Assembly (NCBI GenBank): GCA_964402405.1
Contig: CAYOCE010000001.1
Span: 1 to 64,000 of the forward strand
Length of the DNA stretch: 64,000 nt
Direction of reading: 5' to 3'
Source: CAYOCE01 sp964402405
Lineage (GTDB): Bacteria; Pseudomonadota; Alphaproteobacteria; UBA7879
This document shows, in pieces, positions 1 through 8,455 of this stretch (its first letter is position 1; the number at the start of each line of letters is the position of its first letter). The notes under the pieces are model-generated. The model did no database searches. It worked only from the letters and a program-made list of their open reading frames with translations, and was not told the origin of the DNA. The position numbers were made by a program, and so were the translations under genes.

Positions 1-270
1 CAAGGGAAAGAGATTCATTCACGCCGCTAGACCACTTTCGCCGGAGCGGCCAAAAGGGCACTTTCTCGCGCGCGCGTCTATGAGAGAGAATCTATGGTAA
101 TCTCTGTAGTAGTCTCTGTTCTTTATATGTTGATGCCATTCTGACCAGGTTATGTGGTCATGTTTACCACATCATCATATGGTCGATTTGACCAGGTTAT
201 GTGGTTATGCTGACCAGGGGGATCATTCATGTGGTCATTTTGAGCAGATGCATTTGCCCAAACAAGCTTT
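1..270. other. non-coding left edge with short degenerate repeats
   Basis: I see no credible gene here. The stretch contains a CG-alternating run near 66-76. It also contains a loosely repeated phrase (gaccaggttatgtgg at 143 and 190, with shorter echoes near 212 and 230). Nothing indicates an RNA gene with confidence. Confidence 0.4.
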
Positions 271-505
271 GTGTCCATGTGGCGCTACGCGCCCCACCCT
301 GGGAAGTATTGTAAATACAGGATTTTAGAGAAAGTGTTGCCGTGTAGCGCCACGCGCTACACCCCGGAAAGCATTGTAAATACTGGGGTTGTGTAAAAAT
401 GTTGCCGTGTGGCGCTACGCGCTACACCCTCGAAAACATTGTAAATACAAGGATTATGAAAAAGTGATGCCATGTGGCGCGACTGGCTACACCCTGCGAA
501 AATCA
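271..505. repeat. tandem 65-bp repeat with internal hairpin, about 3.5 copies
   Basis: The phrase ggcgctacgcg or close variants begins at 281, 346, 411 and 476, an exact 65-bp spacing. Each unit also carries attgtaaatac about 25 bp further on. In the second copy the GC-rich part is a perfect hairpin: GTGTAGCGC at 342-350 pairs with GCGCTACAC at 354-362. The last copy is diverged. No ORF explains the pattern. Confidence 0.8.
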
Positions 506-521
506 GAAAAAAGCATAAAAA

Positions 522-551
522 AACCCGGAGAACTGGTTGGTCCTCCGGGTT
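522..551 (-). terminator. intrinsic terminator downstream of nrdJ
   Basis: AACCCGGAG at 522-530 pairs with CTCCGGGTT at 543-551, with a 12-nt loop. There are T runs on both sides, so it can act in both directions. It lies 75 bp past the nrdJ stop and most likely ends that transcript. Confidence 0.8.
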
Positions 552-625
552 TTTTTTCGTCCAAAATCTGTCCGGCAATAAATCCTACGCGGTTTATTTT
601 TATGTATTTTTTTAAGTAAGTCTTA

Positions 626-3600
626 TCAGGAACAACCACTGGTGCTGCCGCATGTATCACACTTCATGCAGGTGCCATTGCGCACTAGGGTGAAATTGCC
701 ACAATCCTGACAGGCATCTCCGGCGTATCCCTGAATACGGGCACGGCGAACCTTTTCCTCGGTGCCCCCCGCTTTACTAGCCGAAGATATGGTCGATCCA
801 GAAGTAGATCCCTTGGCAGGGGCTATATTTCCATTGGCAAAGGTCTCGCCCCCCACAACGTACAGATTACTGCGCATATAACCGGTGCTGGCACCTGCAG
901 CCATTTCTGGTTGTGGAGCTCTCTCTACTAATTTGCTTTCTTGGCTTGCGTTTCCAATGCTATCAGGGGTGAGGCTGCTTTTGTCTACATGGGCCAAATC
1001 CGTACGACCCAAATAGGAAATAGCCAACTCACGGAACAAATAATCCAGGATAGACGTTGCCATCTTGATGGCATTATTCCCAGTAACCAATCCTGAAGGC
1101 TCAAAGCGCGTAAAGGTAAAGGCCTCAACAAACTCCTCAAGCGGCACGCCGTATTGCAACCCAATGGAAATGGACATGGCAAAGCTGTTCATTAGGCTGC
1201 GGAAGGCAGCCCCTTCTTTGTGCATATCAATGAAGATTTCCCCAACGGCCCCATTTTCATATTCCCCCGTGCGCAGGTAAACCTTGTGGCCCCCAACAGT
1301 TGCCTTCTGGGTATACCCCGTACGCCTGGCGGGCAAACTGCGTCGCTCGGCCCGATGGAAAATCTTTTCCACAATGCGTTCCACGATCTTGGTGGTTTGT
1401 TGATGCTTGGAAGAATCGGTAAAGGCATCAATCTCATCCTCATCATCAAAAAGAACGCTGGCGTTCAAAGGCTGGGACAGCTTGGATCCATCGCGATACA
1501 AGGCATTGGCCTTGATCCCCAGGCGCCAGGATAGCATATAAGCATCCTTGCATTCCTCGATGGTGGCCCGGGCTGGCATATTCACGGTTTTGGAGATGGC
1601 ACCTGAAAGGAATGGCTGGCATGCCGCCATCATTTTAATGTGGCTTTCTACAGAGAGGAACCGTTTCCCGATGCGGCCACAAGGATTGGCGCAATCGAAA
1701 ACAGGTAGATGCTCATCCTTCAAATGAGGGGCATCCTCAAGGGTCATCGCCCCACAGCAATAGGTGTTGGCGGATTCAATGTGTTCTGTTGAAAACCCTA
1801 AAGCCCGTAGCATATCAAAGGAAGGATCATTCAATTGATCTTGGGTAAATCCAAGAGTCTTGGTACAAAACTCTTCGCCCAGGGTCCATTTATTAAAGGC
1901 AAATTTAACGTCAAAGGCAGATTTCAACGCACTCTTCAGCGCCTTGATTTCCTTATCTCCAAAGCCCTTTTCCTTTAGCATCTTAAAACTGACAGCTGGC
2001 GAATTTTCAAGGGTGCCATGGCCTGTTGCATAAATAATAATCTCATCGATCTGAGATTTAGTGTACCCCAGGGTTTTCAAGGCATTGGGAACCATTTGGT
2101 TGATGATTTTGAAATACCCACCCCCGGCTAATTTCTTAAACTTCACCAACGCGAAATCAGGTTCAATGCCCGTTGTATCGCAATCCATCACCAGACCAAT
2201 AGTACCTGTTGGGGCGGTTAATGTTGTCTGGGCGTTTCTATATCCGTATTTCTCCCCCAGCTCTAAAGCCTGGTCCCATGCCTGTTGGGCAGCTTCAACC
2301 AATCCCTCTACAGGGCAATTTTTAGTATCCAATGGAACGGGGAGAATATCCAATTTCTCATAGCCTTGGGATTCGCCATAGGCTGCGCGTCGATGGTTTC
2401 TGATGACCCGCAACATATCTGGGGCATTGTGCTCATACCTTGGAAAGGCCCCTAATTCTTTGGCCATTTCAGCAGAAGTGGCGTAACTGACCCCTGTCAT
2501 CAGGGCGGAAATTGCCCCTGCATAGGCCCTCCCCACTTCGCTATCATAAGAAAGACCAGAGGACATCAACAAGCCCCCAATATTGGCAAATCCAAGTCCT
2601 AGGGTACGATAGTTATAGGTTCCCCAGGCAATTTCCTTGGAGGGGAGCTGGGACATTTGAACAGCCAGCTCTAAAACAATGGTCCATAGGCGTGTCGCAT
2701 ACGCGAAGCCCTCTGTATCAAAATGAATCTCATTAGGTTCTGGATTATGGTAAAACTGCATCAAATTAAGAGAGGCAAGGTTGCACGCTGTATCATCTAA
2801 AAATAGATATTCCGAACAAGGATTGGAAGCTTTAATTCGACCGTCCTTAGGGCATGTATGCCAATCATTAATGGTTGTATCATATTGGATTCCTGGATCC
2901 GCACAGGACCAGGCAGCATAGGCAATTTTGTCCCATAAATCTTTGGCTTTTATTTTTTTGAAAACGCTGCCATCGGTTCTGGCAATGAGGTTCCAGTCTT
3001 CATCCTTCAAGACCTTGTTCAAAAACTCATCTGTAACGCGGATGGAGTTATTGGAATTTTGCCCTGAAACTGTGAGGTAGGCTTCGGACTGCCAATCTGT
3101 GTCATAGACCTGAAAATCGATGTCTTCTTTGCCTTGGATCAAAACTTGCAATACGCGATTTATATAACTTTCAGGAACCAGGTCTTTGCGTGCATCGCGA
3201 ATGGCTGATTTCAATACAGGATTTTTATGGGGATCAGCACAGTGATCATTGTCTTGAACAGCTTTGACAATAATAGCCAAGTGTTTTTTGATTTGCTTGG
3301 ATCCAGCAACGAGGGACGCCACTTTTTGCTCCTCGATCACCTTCCAATCAATGAATTCCTCAACATCCGGGTGATCCACATCAATCACCACCATCTTGGC
3401 CGCACGTCTGGTTGTGCCTCCTGATTTGATCGCGCCTGCAGCCCTATCTCCAATTTTCAGAAAGCTCATCAAGCCAGAAGATTTTCCACCCCCAGAAAGT
3501 TTTTCCCCTTTGCCTCTCAGGTTTGAAAAGTTTGTGCCCGTTCCAGACCCGAATTTAAAGAGGCGTGCCTCCCGAACCCATAGGTCCATGATGCCACCAT

Positions 3601-4231
3601 CGCTAACTAAATCATCGCGGATGCTTTGAATAAAACAAGCATGGGGCTGAGGACGAGCATAGGAACTGCCTGATGCGACGAGTTCATTTGTTTTGGGATC
3701 AACATAATAATGACCCTGAGCAGGCCCATCGATGCCATAGGCCCAATGAAGCCCCGTATTAAACCATTGAGGAGAGTTTGGAGCACACATCTGCATGGCC
3801 AGCATGTATCGCATCTCATCAAAAAACGTACGCGCATCTTCCTCGGTGTTAAAATATCCACCCTTCCAACCCCAGTAGGTCCAAGTGCCTGCCAAACGAT
3901 CAAAAACTTGACAGGATGATATTTCACCCCCAAAGCGTTCTGCAGGATCTAATTTTTCTAAAGCCTCTTGATCTGCCCCATGGCACCATAACCAAGAAGG
4001 AACACCTTCTTCAGGAAGGGGCTTTAGAAACTTTGGAACACCTGCTTTGCGAAAATATTTTTGAGCTAAAACATCAGAGGCTACTTGAGACCATTTGGAA
4101 GGAACCAAAACGTTTTCCAGCTTGAAAACAGAACCCCCATCAGGGTTTTTAATGTCACAATTGATTGATTTAAATTCGATACCTTCGTAGGGGGACTGAT
4201 TGGCCACAGTAAAGCGCCTAGCAATATACAT
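626..4231 (-). CDS. nrdJ: vitamin B12-dependent (class II) ribonucleoside-diphosphate reductase
   Basis: Reduces ribonucleotides to deoxyribonucleotides with adenosylcobalamin, without needing oxygen. The 1201-residue length fits the long NrdJ form. Visible marks are the substrate-site motif NPCSE near residue 470, a glycine-rich [11 protein letters not shown] segment near 240, and a TSCPD-type domain around 1000-1090. The C-terminal tail is cysteine rich ([13 protein letters not shown], ending SGCS), as expected for the redox-active end. The start is supported by AAGGAG about 8 nt upstream of the ATG. The gene is monocistronic, followed by a terminator at 522-551 and preceded by a palindromic repeat at 4272-4371. 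No nrdAB is seen in the window. I saw no cobalamin riboswitch in the leader. Confidence 0.95.
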   Translation of the reverse strand: MYIARRFTVANQSPYEGIEFKSINCDIKNPDGGSVFKLENVLVPSKWSQVASDVLAQKYFRKAGVPKFLKPLPEEGVPSWLWCHGADQEALEKLDPAERFGGEISSCQVFDRLAGTWTYWGWKGGYFNTEEDARTFFDEMRYMLAMQMCAPNSPQWFNTGLHWAYGIDGPAQGHYYVDPKTNELVASGSSYARPQPHACFIQSIRDDLVSDGGIMDLWVREARLFKFGSGTGTNFSNLRGKGEKLSGGGKSSGLMSFLKIGDRAAGAIKSGGTTRRAAKMVVIDVDHPDVEEFIDWKVIEEQKVASLVAGSKQIKKHLAIIVKAVQDNDHCADPHKNPVLKSAIRDARKDLVPESYINRVLQVLIQGKEDIDFQVYDTDWQSEAYLTVSGQNSNNSIRVTDEFLNKVLKDEDWNLIARTDGSVFKKIKAKDLWDKIAYAAWSCADPGIQYDTTINDWHTCPKDGRIKASNPCSEYLFLDDTACNLASLNLMQFYHNPEPNEIHFDTEGFAYATRLWTIVLELAVQMSQLPSKEIAWGTYNYRTLGLGFANIGGLLMSSGLSYDSEVGRAYAGAISALMTGVSYATSAEMAKELGAFPRYEHNAPDMLRVIRNHRRAAYGESQGYEKLDILPVPLDTKNCPVEGLVEAAQQAWDQALELGEKYGYRNAQTTLTAPTGTIGLVMDCDTTGIEPDFALVKFKKLAGGGYFKIINQMVPNALKTLGYTKSQIDEIIIYATGHGTLENSPAVSFKMLKEKGFGDKEIKALKSALKSAFDVKFAFNKWTLGEEFCTKTLGFTQDQLNDPSFDMLRALGFSTEHIESANTYCCGAMTLEDAPHLKDEHLPVFDCANPCGRIGKRFLSVESHIKMMAACQPFLSGAISKTVNMPARATIEECKDAYMLSWRLGIKANALYRDGSKLSQPLNASVLFDDEDEIDAFTDSSKHQQTTKIVERIVEKIFHRAERRSLPARRTGYTQKATVGGHKVYLRTGEYENGAVGEIFIDMHKEGAAFRSLMNSFAMSISIGLQYGVPLEEFVEAFTFTRFEPSGLVTGNNAIKMATSILDYLFRELAISYLGRTDLAHVDKSSLTPDSIGNASQESKLVERAPQPEMAAGASTGYMRSNLYVVGGETFANGNIAPAKGSTSGSTISSASKAGGTEEKVRRARIQGYAGDACQDCGNFTLVRNGTCMKCDTCGSTSGCS

Positions 4232-4271
4232 AGTTAATTCTCCTTAAAAATCCTTAATAACACGCTTCGTC

Positions 4272-4371
4272 TTTTGAGCTGTGGTCATTAAATTTCCGGC
4301 ACCTTCGTCGGGCATGTACTATAGTACATTATCCCTCCTCGGCCCCTCATTTAATCTCCCACAGTTCAAAA
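4272..4371 (+). repeat. palindromic dispersed element, copy A (about 100 bp)
   Basis: The ends are inverted: TTTTGAGCTGTGG at 4272-4284 against CCACAGTTCAAAA at 4359-4371. Inside them TCATTAAAT (4285-4293) faces ATTTAAT (4349-4355). The centre is a perfect 16-bp palindrome, ATGTACTATAGTACAT, at 4314-4329. Related copies lie at 15366-15453 and, inverted, at 22778-22879, with a more distant one at 10291-10430. This looks like a non-coding MITE or REP-like repeat. Confidence 0.75.
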
Positions 4372-4673
4372 TACTTCAGCTATTTATGCTCTAAATTTTG
4401 AAACGTAGGCAACGTATTATTATCAAAATACATTTGAAATCGTTGGGCTCAACCGTGCACCTTAAAAGCCTAATTTTCCAATCAAGCTTTTAGCACGAAA
4501 CACATCCCCAAAAAAAAGCCCCAAACACAACATATAGTTTTATATTTCTTTTATGATAACTATATATTGATATGAGTACCCCATTTTTACCCCCCATGCA
4601 AGGAAAAAAATTTCTTTTTTGAAAGATATTTATCCCATAAAAAATTTATGAGATAATGGCCTATATCAGTCTA
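4372..4673. other. AT-rich intergenic region, nothing recognised
   Basis: A very AT-rich spacer between the divergent nrdJ and mlaD. It has short A and T runs, no ORF of note and no convincing structured RNA. It probably holds upstream promoter sequence for mlaD. Confidence 0.4.
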
Positions 4674-4701
4674 TTGACAACCTTTTTATATAGAATACAC
4701 T
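4674..4701 (+). promoter_or_regulatory. candidate sigma-70 promoter for mlaD
   Basis: A perfect -35 TTGACA at 4674-4679 is followed after 16 bp by TACACT at 4696-4701 (4 of 6 matches). It lies about 50 bp upstream of the preferred mlaD start at 4753. Confidence 0.45.
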
Positions 4702-4752
4702 TAAAATCACTATAAAAATGGAATGCCTATTTACAAAAAGGAAAGAATCAAA

Positions 4753-5235
4753 ATGAAAACAAGCAAAATGAATATCCTGGAAACTTTTTTGGGAGGAGCA
4801 GTTCTTGTTTTTGCAGGCGTTCTATTAATTTTTGCCTATATAAGAAATGAAAAAGATACTATCAAAGGATATGTCATAACAGCCAAATTTGATAAGATTG
4901 ATGGGTTGGTAGCAGGATCTGATGTGCGGATGAGTGGTATTAAGATTGGGAGTGTTGCGAATCAAGCACTAGATCCCACCTCTTATTTAGCTATTGTGAA
5001 TATGAATATTGCTAATCACGTGAAGATTCCTACAGATTCATCGGCCTCTGTTGTGAGCGAAAGTCTTTTAGGGGGAAAATATATGGATGTTGTCCCCGGT
5101 GGTGATGATACGTTTCTAAAGCCAGGCGAAGCAATTCAACACACTCAATCCTCAGTAAACTTTGAAAAAATGATTGGGCAAGCTATCTTTAGTAGTAAAG
5201 ATAGCAAGGATAAAAAAGAAGAAACCAATAATTGA
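4753..5235 (+). CDS. mlaD: MlaD-like MCE-domain lipid-transport protein
   Basis: Substrate-binding component of the Mla system, which moves phospholipids between outer and inner membrane; it is anchored in the inner membrane with its MCE domain in the periplasm. There is one N-terminal membrane helix (about residues 12-32) and then an MCE domain with the typical phrase VAGSDVRMSGIKIGSV and, later, LLGGKYMDV. I chose the ATG at 4753 over the in-frame ATG at 4723. AAAGGA lies about 10 nt upstream of 4753, and the first ten residues of the longer form are basic and unlike the family. The length (160 aa) is normal. No mlaE or mlaF is adjacent. Confidence 0.9.
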   Translation: MKTSKMNILETFLGGAVLVFAGVLLIFAYIRNEKDTIKGYVITAKFDKIDGLVAGSDVRMSGIKIGSVANQALDPTSYLAIVNMNIANHVKIPTDSSASVVSESLLGGKYMDVVPGGDDTFLKPGEAIQHTQSSVNFEKMIGQAIFSSKDSKDKKEETNN

Positions 5236-5238
5236 TCC

Positions 5239-5646
5239 ATGAACCAAATTACAAAATTATTTTTTTTGCTTCTTCTTTTGCTGTGTTCTCTAGGGATCTG
5301 TGCGCAAGAAAAGACCGATAGCGTAATTTTACAGGGTCTTGATAAGGTAACAGCCAAGGTTTACTCGGTGAACGCCCCCATAGGGTCCGTTGTGAAGTTT
5401 GGAAACCTTAAAATCATCGTGCACCAATGTCATAAAAGCAATCCAGAGGATCCCCCTGAATCCGTTGCCTATTTAGCAATTATAGACGCTAAAACCGGAG
5501 AGGATGAGCAAGTTATTTTTGATGGATACATGTTTGCTTCGTCCCCTGCAATTTCTTGTCTGGAACATCCTGTTTATGATGTGTGGATTAAAGAATGTAA
5601 GAGCTTGCCCAAGCATCGGACCTCCTCAGCAGAAGTCGGAGCTTAG
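5239..5646 (+). CDS. DUF2155 family secreted protein
   Basis: A 135-residue exported protein with a clear N-terminal signal peptide (hydrophobic run at about residues 7-20, cleavage near the CAQE region). The mature part has DUF2155 features: a start resembling AKVYSVNAPIGSVVKFGNLKI, an HQC motif and two further cysteines (SCLEHPVYD, KECKSL). The family is typical of Alphaproteobacteria and often follows mlaD, as here with a 3-bp gap, so it probably shares the mlaD transcript. Its biochemical role is unknown to me. Confidence 0.85.
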   Translation: MNQITKLFFLLLLLLCSLGICAQEKTDSVILQGLDKVTAKVYSVNAPIGSVVKFGNLKIIVHQCHKSNPEDPPESVAYLAIIDAKTGEDEQVIFDGYMFASSPAISCLEHPVYDVWIKECKSLPKHRTSSAEVGA

Positions 5647-5747
5647 ATACAGATCCTGGTTTTCACCAGAGTACAATTCATTTTTAAGTTGCCAAATATA
5701 TGATTTATATTATATAGTAATAGTATAATAAATAAAAAGGTGTAAAA

Positions 5748-6512
5748 ATGATATATTATGTAAGGGAGTGCTCATCAAAAATAAATAGAAATATTTTTTC
5801 TTTTGTTTTTTTTCTTATATTATTTGCATTAATCTGTTTCTTTTCCTTGTCTTATATAGATCAACAAAACACATTGGAATTCTATAATAAGCAGCTCCAA
5901 ATACTAACCGTAGATCTCAAAAAGTCTACCTCAAAGGAACTCGGAGAAGCTGAGCAAATTAAAGACTTGGAAAGAATCGTAGCTCAAGAAAAAAATATTA
6001 TAGGGTCAGATGAAAATAAAATTAAAGAATACAAAAACTTATTGCAGGGGATTATGTCATCCGCTCAATATCAAGTATATAAATACTTTAAAGAAAACGT
6101 AAAAGAATACCCTGATATTTCTTTCTCAAATGACAAATTTTTATTTAATCAAAAGGTTTATTTTTCCCCAGGATCCACGCGCCTAAGTAAAGAAGATCAA
6201 AAAACCATAGATCAAATAATACCAATTCTTAATCAGATGGAATCAAGGGTTCCACAACATCTAAATTGGGCACTACGAATTGAAGGTCATACAGATAACA
6301 AACCAGTTGATACAGATTTATACCCTTCAAATTGGTACCTTTCAACAGCACGAGCAGCTAAAGTAGTGGAATATCTAATTAAAAAGGGAATTAATTCCAA
6401 ACACTTAATTGCTATAGGGTTTGGGGATAATAATCCCATTTCAGACAATCAAACAACTGAAGGTAAATCTCAAAACAGACGTGTTGAATTTGTAATTGGA
6501 TTCAAAGACTAA
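5748..6512 (+). CDS. OmpA/MotB-type peptidoglycan-binding inner-membrane protein
   Basis: 254 residues. One N-terminal membrane helix (about 15-36) is followed by a coiled-coil stretch (about 40-110) rich in Lys, Glu and Leu, then a C-terminal OmpA-like domain (about 130-252). That domain carries the peptidoglycan-contacting motifs EGHTDNKPV and LSTARAAKVVEYL and the closing NRRVEFVI. The layout, helix then coil then OmpA domain, resembles MotB or TolR-like stators and cell-wall anchors rather than outer-membrane OmpA. AAAGGTG precedes the ATG. It is the first gene of the 5.7-10.3 kb envelope cluster, separated from the next gene by an inverted repeat. No motA partner is adjacent. Confidence 0.8.
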   Translation: MIYYVRECSSKINRNIFSFVFFLILFALICFFSLSYIDQQNTLEFYNKQLQILTVDLKKSTSKELGEAEQIKDLERIVAQEKNIIGSDENKIKEYKNLLQGIMSSAQYQVYKYFKENVKEYPDISFSNDKFLFNQKVYFSPGSTRLSKEDQKTIDQIIPILNQMESRVPQHLNWALRIEGHTDNKPVDTDLYPSNWYLSTARAAKVVEYLIKKGINSKHLIAIGFGDNNPISDNQTTEGKSQNRRVEFVIGFKD

Positions 6513-6590
6513 TACTATTTCCCAGAAATAAGCATCCATCTGACCTGCAGCATTTTGGTCATTTGAATACTTATTTCTGGGAAATAGTAT
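6512..6590. repeat. 79-bp inverted repeat with perfect 21-bp arms
   Basis: The 21-bp arm at 6512-6532 (core TACTATTTCCCAGAAATAAG) is perfectly complementary to the arm at 6570-6590, leaving a 37-nt loop. There is no T run, so it is not a classical terminator. A partial relative of one arm (TTTCTGGGAAATGGTA) occurs near 15002-15017. It starts directly at the stop of the OmpA-domain gene. Confidence 0.75.
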
Positions 6591-6683
6591 AAGAAAGTTC
6601 TTAAGAGAAAACTACAGAGGTATTGCATCTCTCTATCAATTCATATACTCTAAAATAAATATAAAAAACTTTTGGGGGGAATT

Positions 6684-7508
6684 TTGATAAAGAGCATCCA
6701 CATTTTTTCGTGCCTTTTTTTGGTGTTTTTGGGAGGATGTACCCGATTATCACAAAAGGAGAGTTTTTCCTTAAATAAAGGATCAAAACTAGGGCAATTT
6801 AAATACGTTATTCTAAAAGAACAAGATTTTTCCGGGTATAAAATAATAGGGCTATATGCTTTTTCTTCAGATTTCCGAAATTGTATATTTAAGAAAACGA
6901 ACCTAAGTAGCAGTTCATTTATTAACTCAAATATGAAAAATTCAGATTTTTCAGGAGCAATTTTAAATCAGATTATTTTTGATAAAAGCAACTTAGAGAA
7001 CTCTAATTTCAACAATACAATGTCTACCTATCCCTCTTTTGAAAATGTAAATATCAACGAAAGTTCATTTGAAAATGCGTCTTATCAACTGGCAAATTTT
7101 TATAGTGCTCTGGGTGAAAAAGCTAGCTTTAATAAAGCACATATGATGTCTGCAACTTTTATGAACACTAATTTACGGGGCAGTTCTTTTGTTGAGGCGA
7201 ATCTCAGTAATTCTAATTTTGAAAATGCTCAGTTAAAAGAAGCAGATTTTAGTAATGCCATTTTGAGTCGTTCTAATTTCAAAAATGCTGATCTAGGAGG
7301 GTGTGACTTCACGGGCGCGGATCTTAGTTTTGCAAATTTAAGTGGTGCAAATATGAGTGGGGCAACTTTCTCTAATACAAATCTTGTGGGAGCAAAAATT
7401 TGCGATGCGACTTTATCTGATGGCCAAAGGTCAAATTTCTGTTCATCAAATTTTCCTAAACCATCAGGGGTCATGACAATTCTGGAACATACTAGGGCAG
7501 CCAAATGA
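6684..7508 (+). CDS. pentapeptide-repeat lipoprotein
   Basis: A lipoprotein: the signal peptide ends in a lipobox (FLGGC), giving a lipidated cysteine near residue 19. The rest (about residues 40-250) is built of pentapeptide repeats of the A(D/N)LxX or xxSNF type. These form a right-handed quadrilateral beta-helix that usually acts as a rigid spacer or binding surface. The start is inferred as TTG at 6684 because GGGGGGA lies just upstream; no ATG fits. The stop overlaps the next gene's start (ATGA at 7505), suggesting translational coupling with the TAXI-like protein. I do not know its target. Other pentapeptide proteins, such as those that protect gyrase, are cytosolic, unlike this one. 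Confidence 0.8.
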   Translation: MIKSIHIFSCLFLVFLGGCTRLSQKESFSLNKGSKLGQFKYVILKEQDFSGYKIIGLYAFSSDFRNCIFKKTNLSSSSFINSNMKNSDFSGAILNQIIFDKSNLENSNFNNTMSTYPSFENVNINESSFENASYQLANFYSALGEKASFNKAHMMSATFMNTNLRGSSFVEANLSNSNFENAQLKEADFSNAILSRSNFKNADLGGCDFTGADLSFANLSGANMSGATFSNTNLVGAKICDATLSDGQRSNFCSSNFPKPSGVMTILEHTRAAK

Positions 7509-8455
7509 ACCGAAAAATTTTATTAATCTTTGTTTTCTTAGCTTTTGGATCTCGCTCTATTTTAGCGGATGGATCTCATTTTGTCATGGGAACAAACTTA
7601 GTAAGTCAGCTTTATTGGGTAATTGGAGCAAACTTATGTCAACTGATGCACTCCAAGAATGCTGGATTTGAATGTTTAGCAGAAAAATCAGATGGTTCTG
7701 TTGCTAATGTCTGGGGGCTTAAAGAAGGGCTATTTGATATAGCTTTAGCAGGAAAAGATACCGTTGAGCGTATGTATAAAGGGGATCCAGAAAATGGAGT
7801 TAATCCAATTTCTTCTCTTCGATTAATTATGCCCCTTTATGTCAATAAATTTACGATCATTACAAACCCTCAATCAAAAATTGGTACCCCCAATGACTTA
7901 AAAGGAAAAAAAATTGATATTGGTGTCAGAGGGTCAGAATCCTATAGGGCTTTTAAAGATTTTATGAAAATTAAAGGATGGACTGATAAAGATTTTGGAA
8001 AAATTTATGCATCAGAGCCATTTACACAAAAATCTAATTTATTAAAAAACAAAGTTGATGCCATTACTATATTTGAAGGAAGTCCAAATTCATGGGTTTG
8101 GCGTATTCTAGATGTATATCCTGGGCATATTCTATCTTTAGATGCCCAAGATATATCAGCATTAAGTCAAAAATTCAAAAATTACATTCCTGTAACTATG
8201 GATGCAAAAATGTACCCCAATAATAACTATGTTATTCAAACATTTGGAACAGAAGTATATTTGGTCGCAACAGAATCAACAAATCCAGATATTATATATA
8301 CGTTCTTAAAAACAGTAGATCAAAATATGTATGAGTTAAAAAAAACGCACCCCGTTCTAGCAGATGTTTATACTTATAATGTAAAAAGAGAGAAACCGAT
8401 CATTCCTCTGCATCTGGGTGCTGAACGTTACTTGATTGAAAGAGGCATACTATGA
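7505..8455 (+). CDS. TAXI family periplasmic solute-binding protein
   Basis: 316 residues with an N-terminal signal peptide (about 1-21). The mature protein matches TAXI-type TRAP transporter binding proteins: an opening FVMGTNLVSQLYWVIGANL, a central SDGSVANVWGLKEGLFDIALA, and LKGKKIDIGVRGS. Such proteins normally bind organic acids or amino acids and deliver them to a TRAP membrane subunit. No TRAP permease gene is adjacent. The gene is instead coupled by 4-nt ATGA overlaps to the lipoprotein upstream and the secretin downstream, which hints at a non-transport role or a shared periplasmic complex. That role is inference. Confidence 0.8.
   Translation: MNRKILLIFVFLAFGSRSILADGSHFVMGTNLVSQLYWVIGANLCQLMHSKNAGFECLAEKSDGSVANVWGLKEGLFDIALAGKDTVERMYKGDPENGVNPISSLRLIMPLYVNKFTIITNPQSKIGTPNDLKGKKIDIGVRGSESYRAFKDFMKIKGWTDKDFGKIYASEPFTQKSNLLKNKVDAITIFEGSPNSWVWRILDVYPGHILSLDAQDISALSQKFKNYIPVTMDAKMYPNNNYVIQTFGTEVYLVATESTNPDIIYTFLKTVDQNMYELKKTHPVLADVYTYNVKREKPIIPLHLGAERYLIERGIL

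Noticed and set aside
271..505. CRISPR array
   Set aside because: Units are 65 bp and almost identical throughout, with no alternating unique spacers and no cas genes nearby.
4232..4372. Possible cobalamin riboswitch upstream of nrdJ
   Set aside because: No B12-box or conserved core was seen; the structure there is the dispersed palindromic element, which recurs before unrelated genes.
5504..5728. 74-codon + strand ORF overlapping the DUF2155 gene
   Set aside because: It is out of frame with a well supported exported-protein gene and has no ribosome site or family features.
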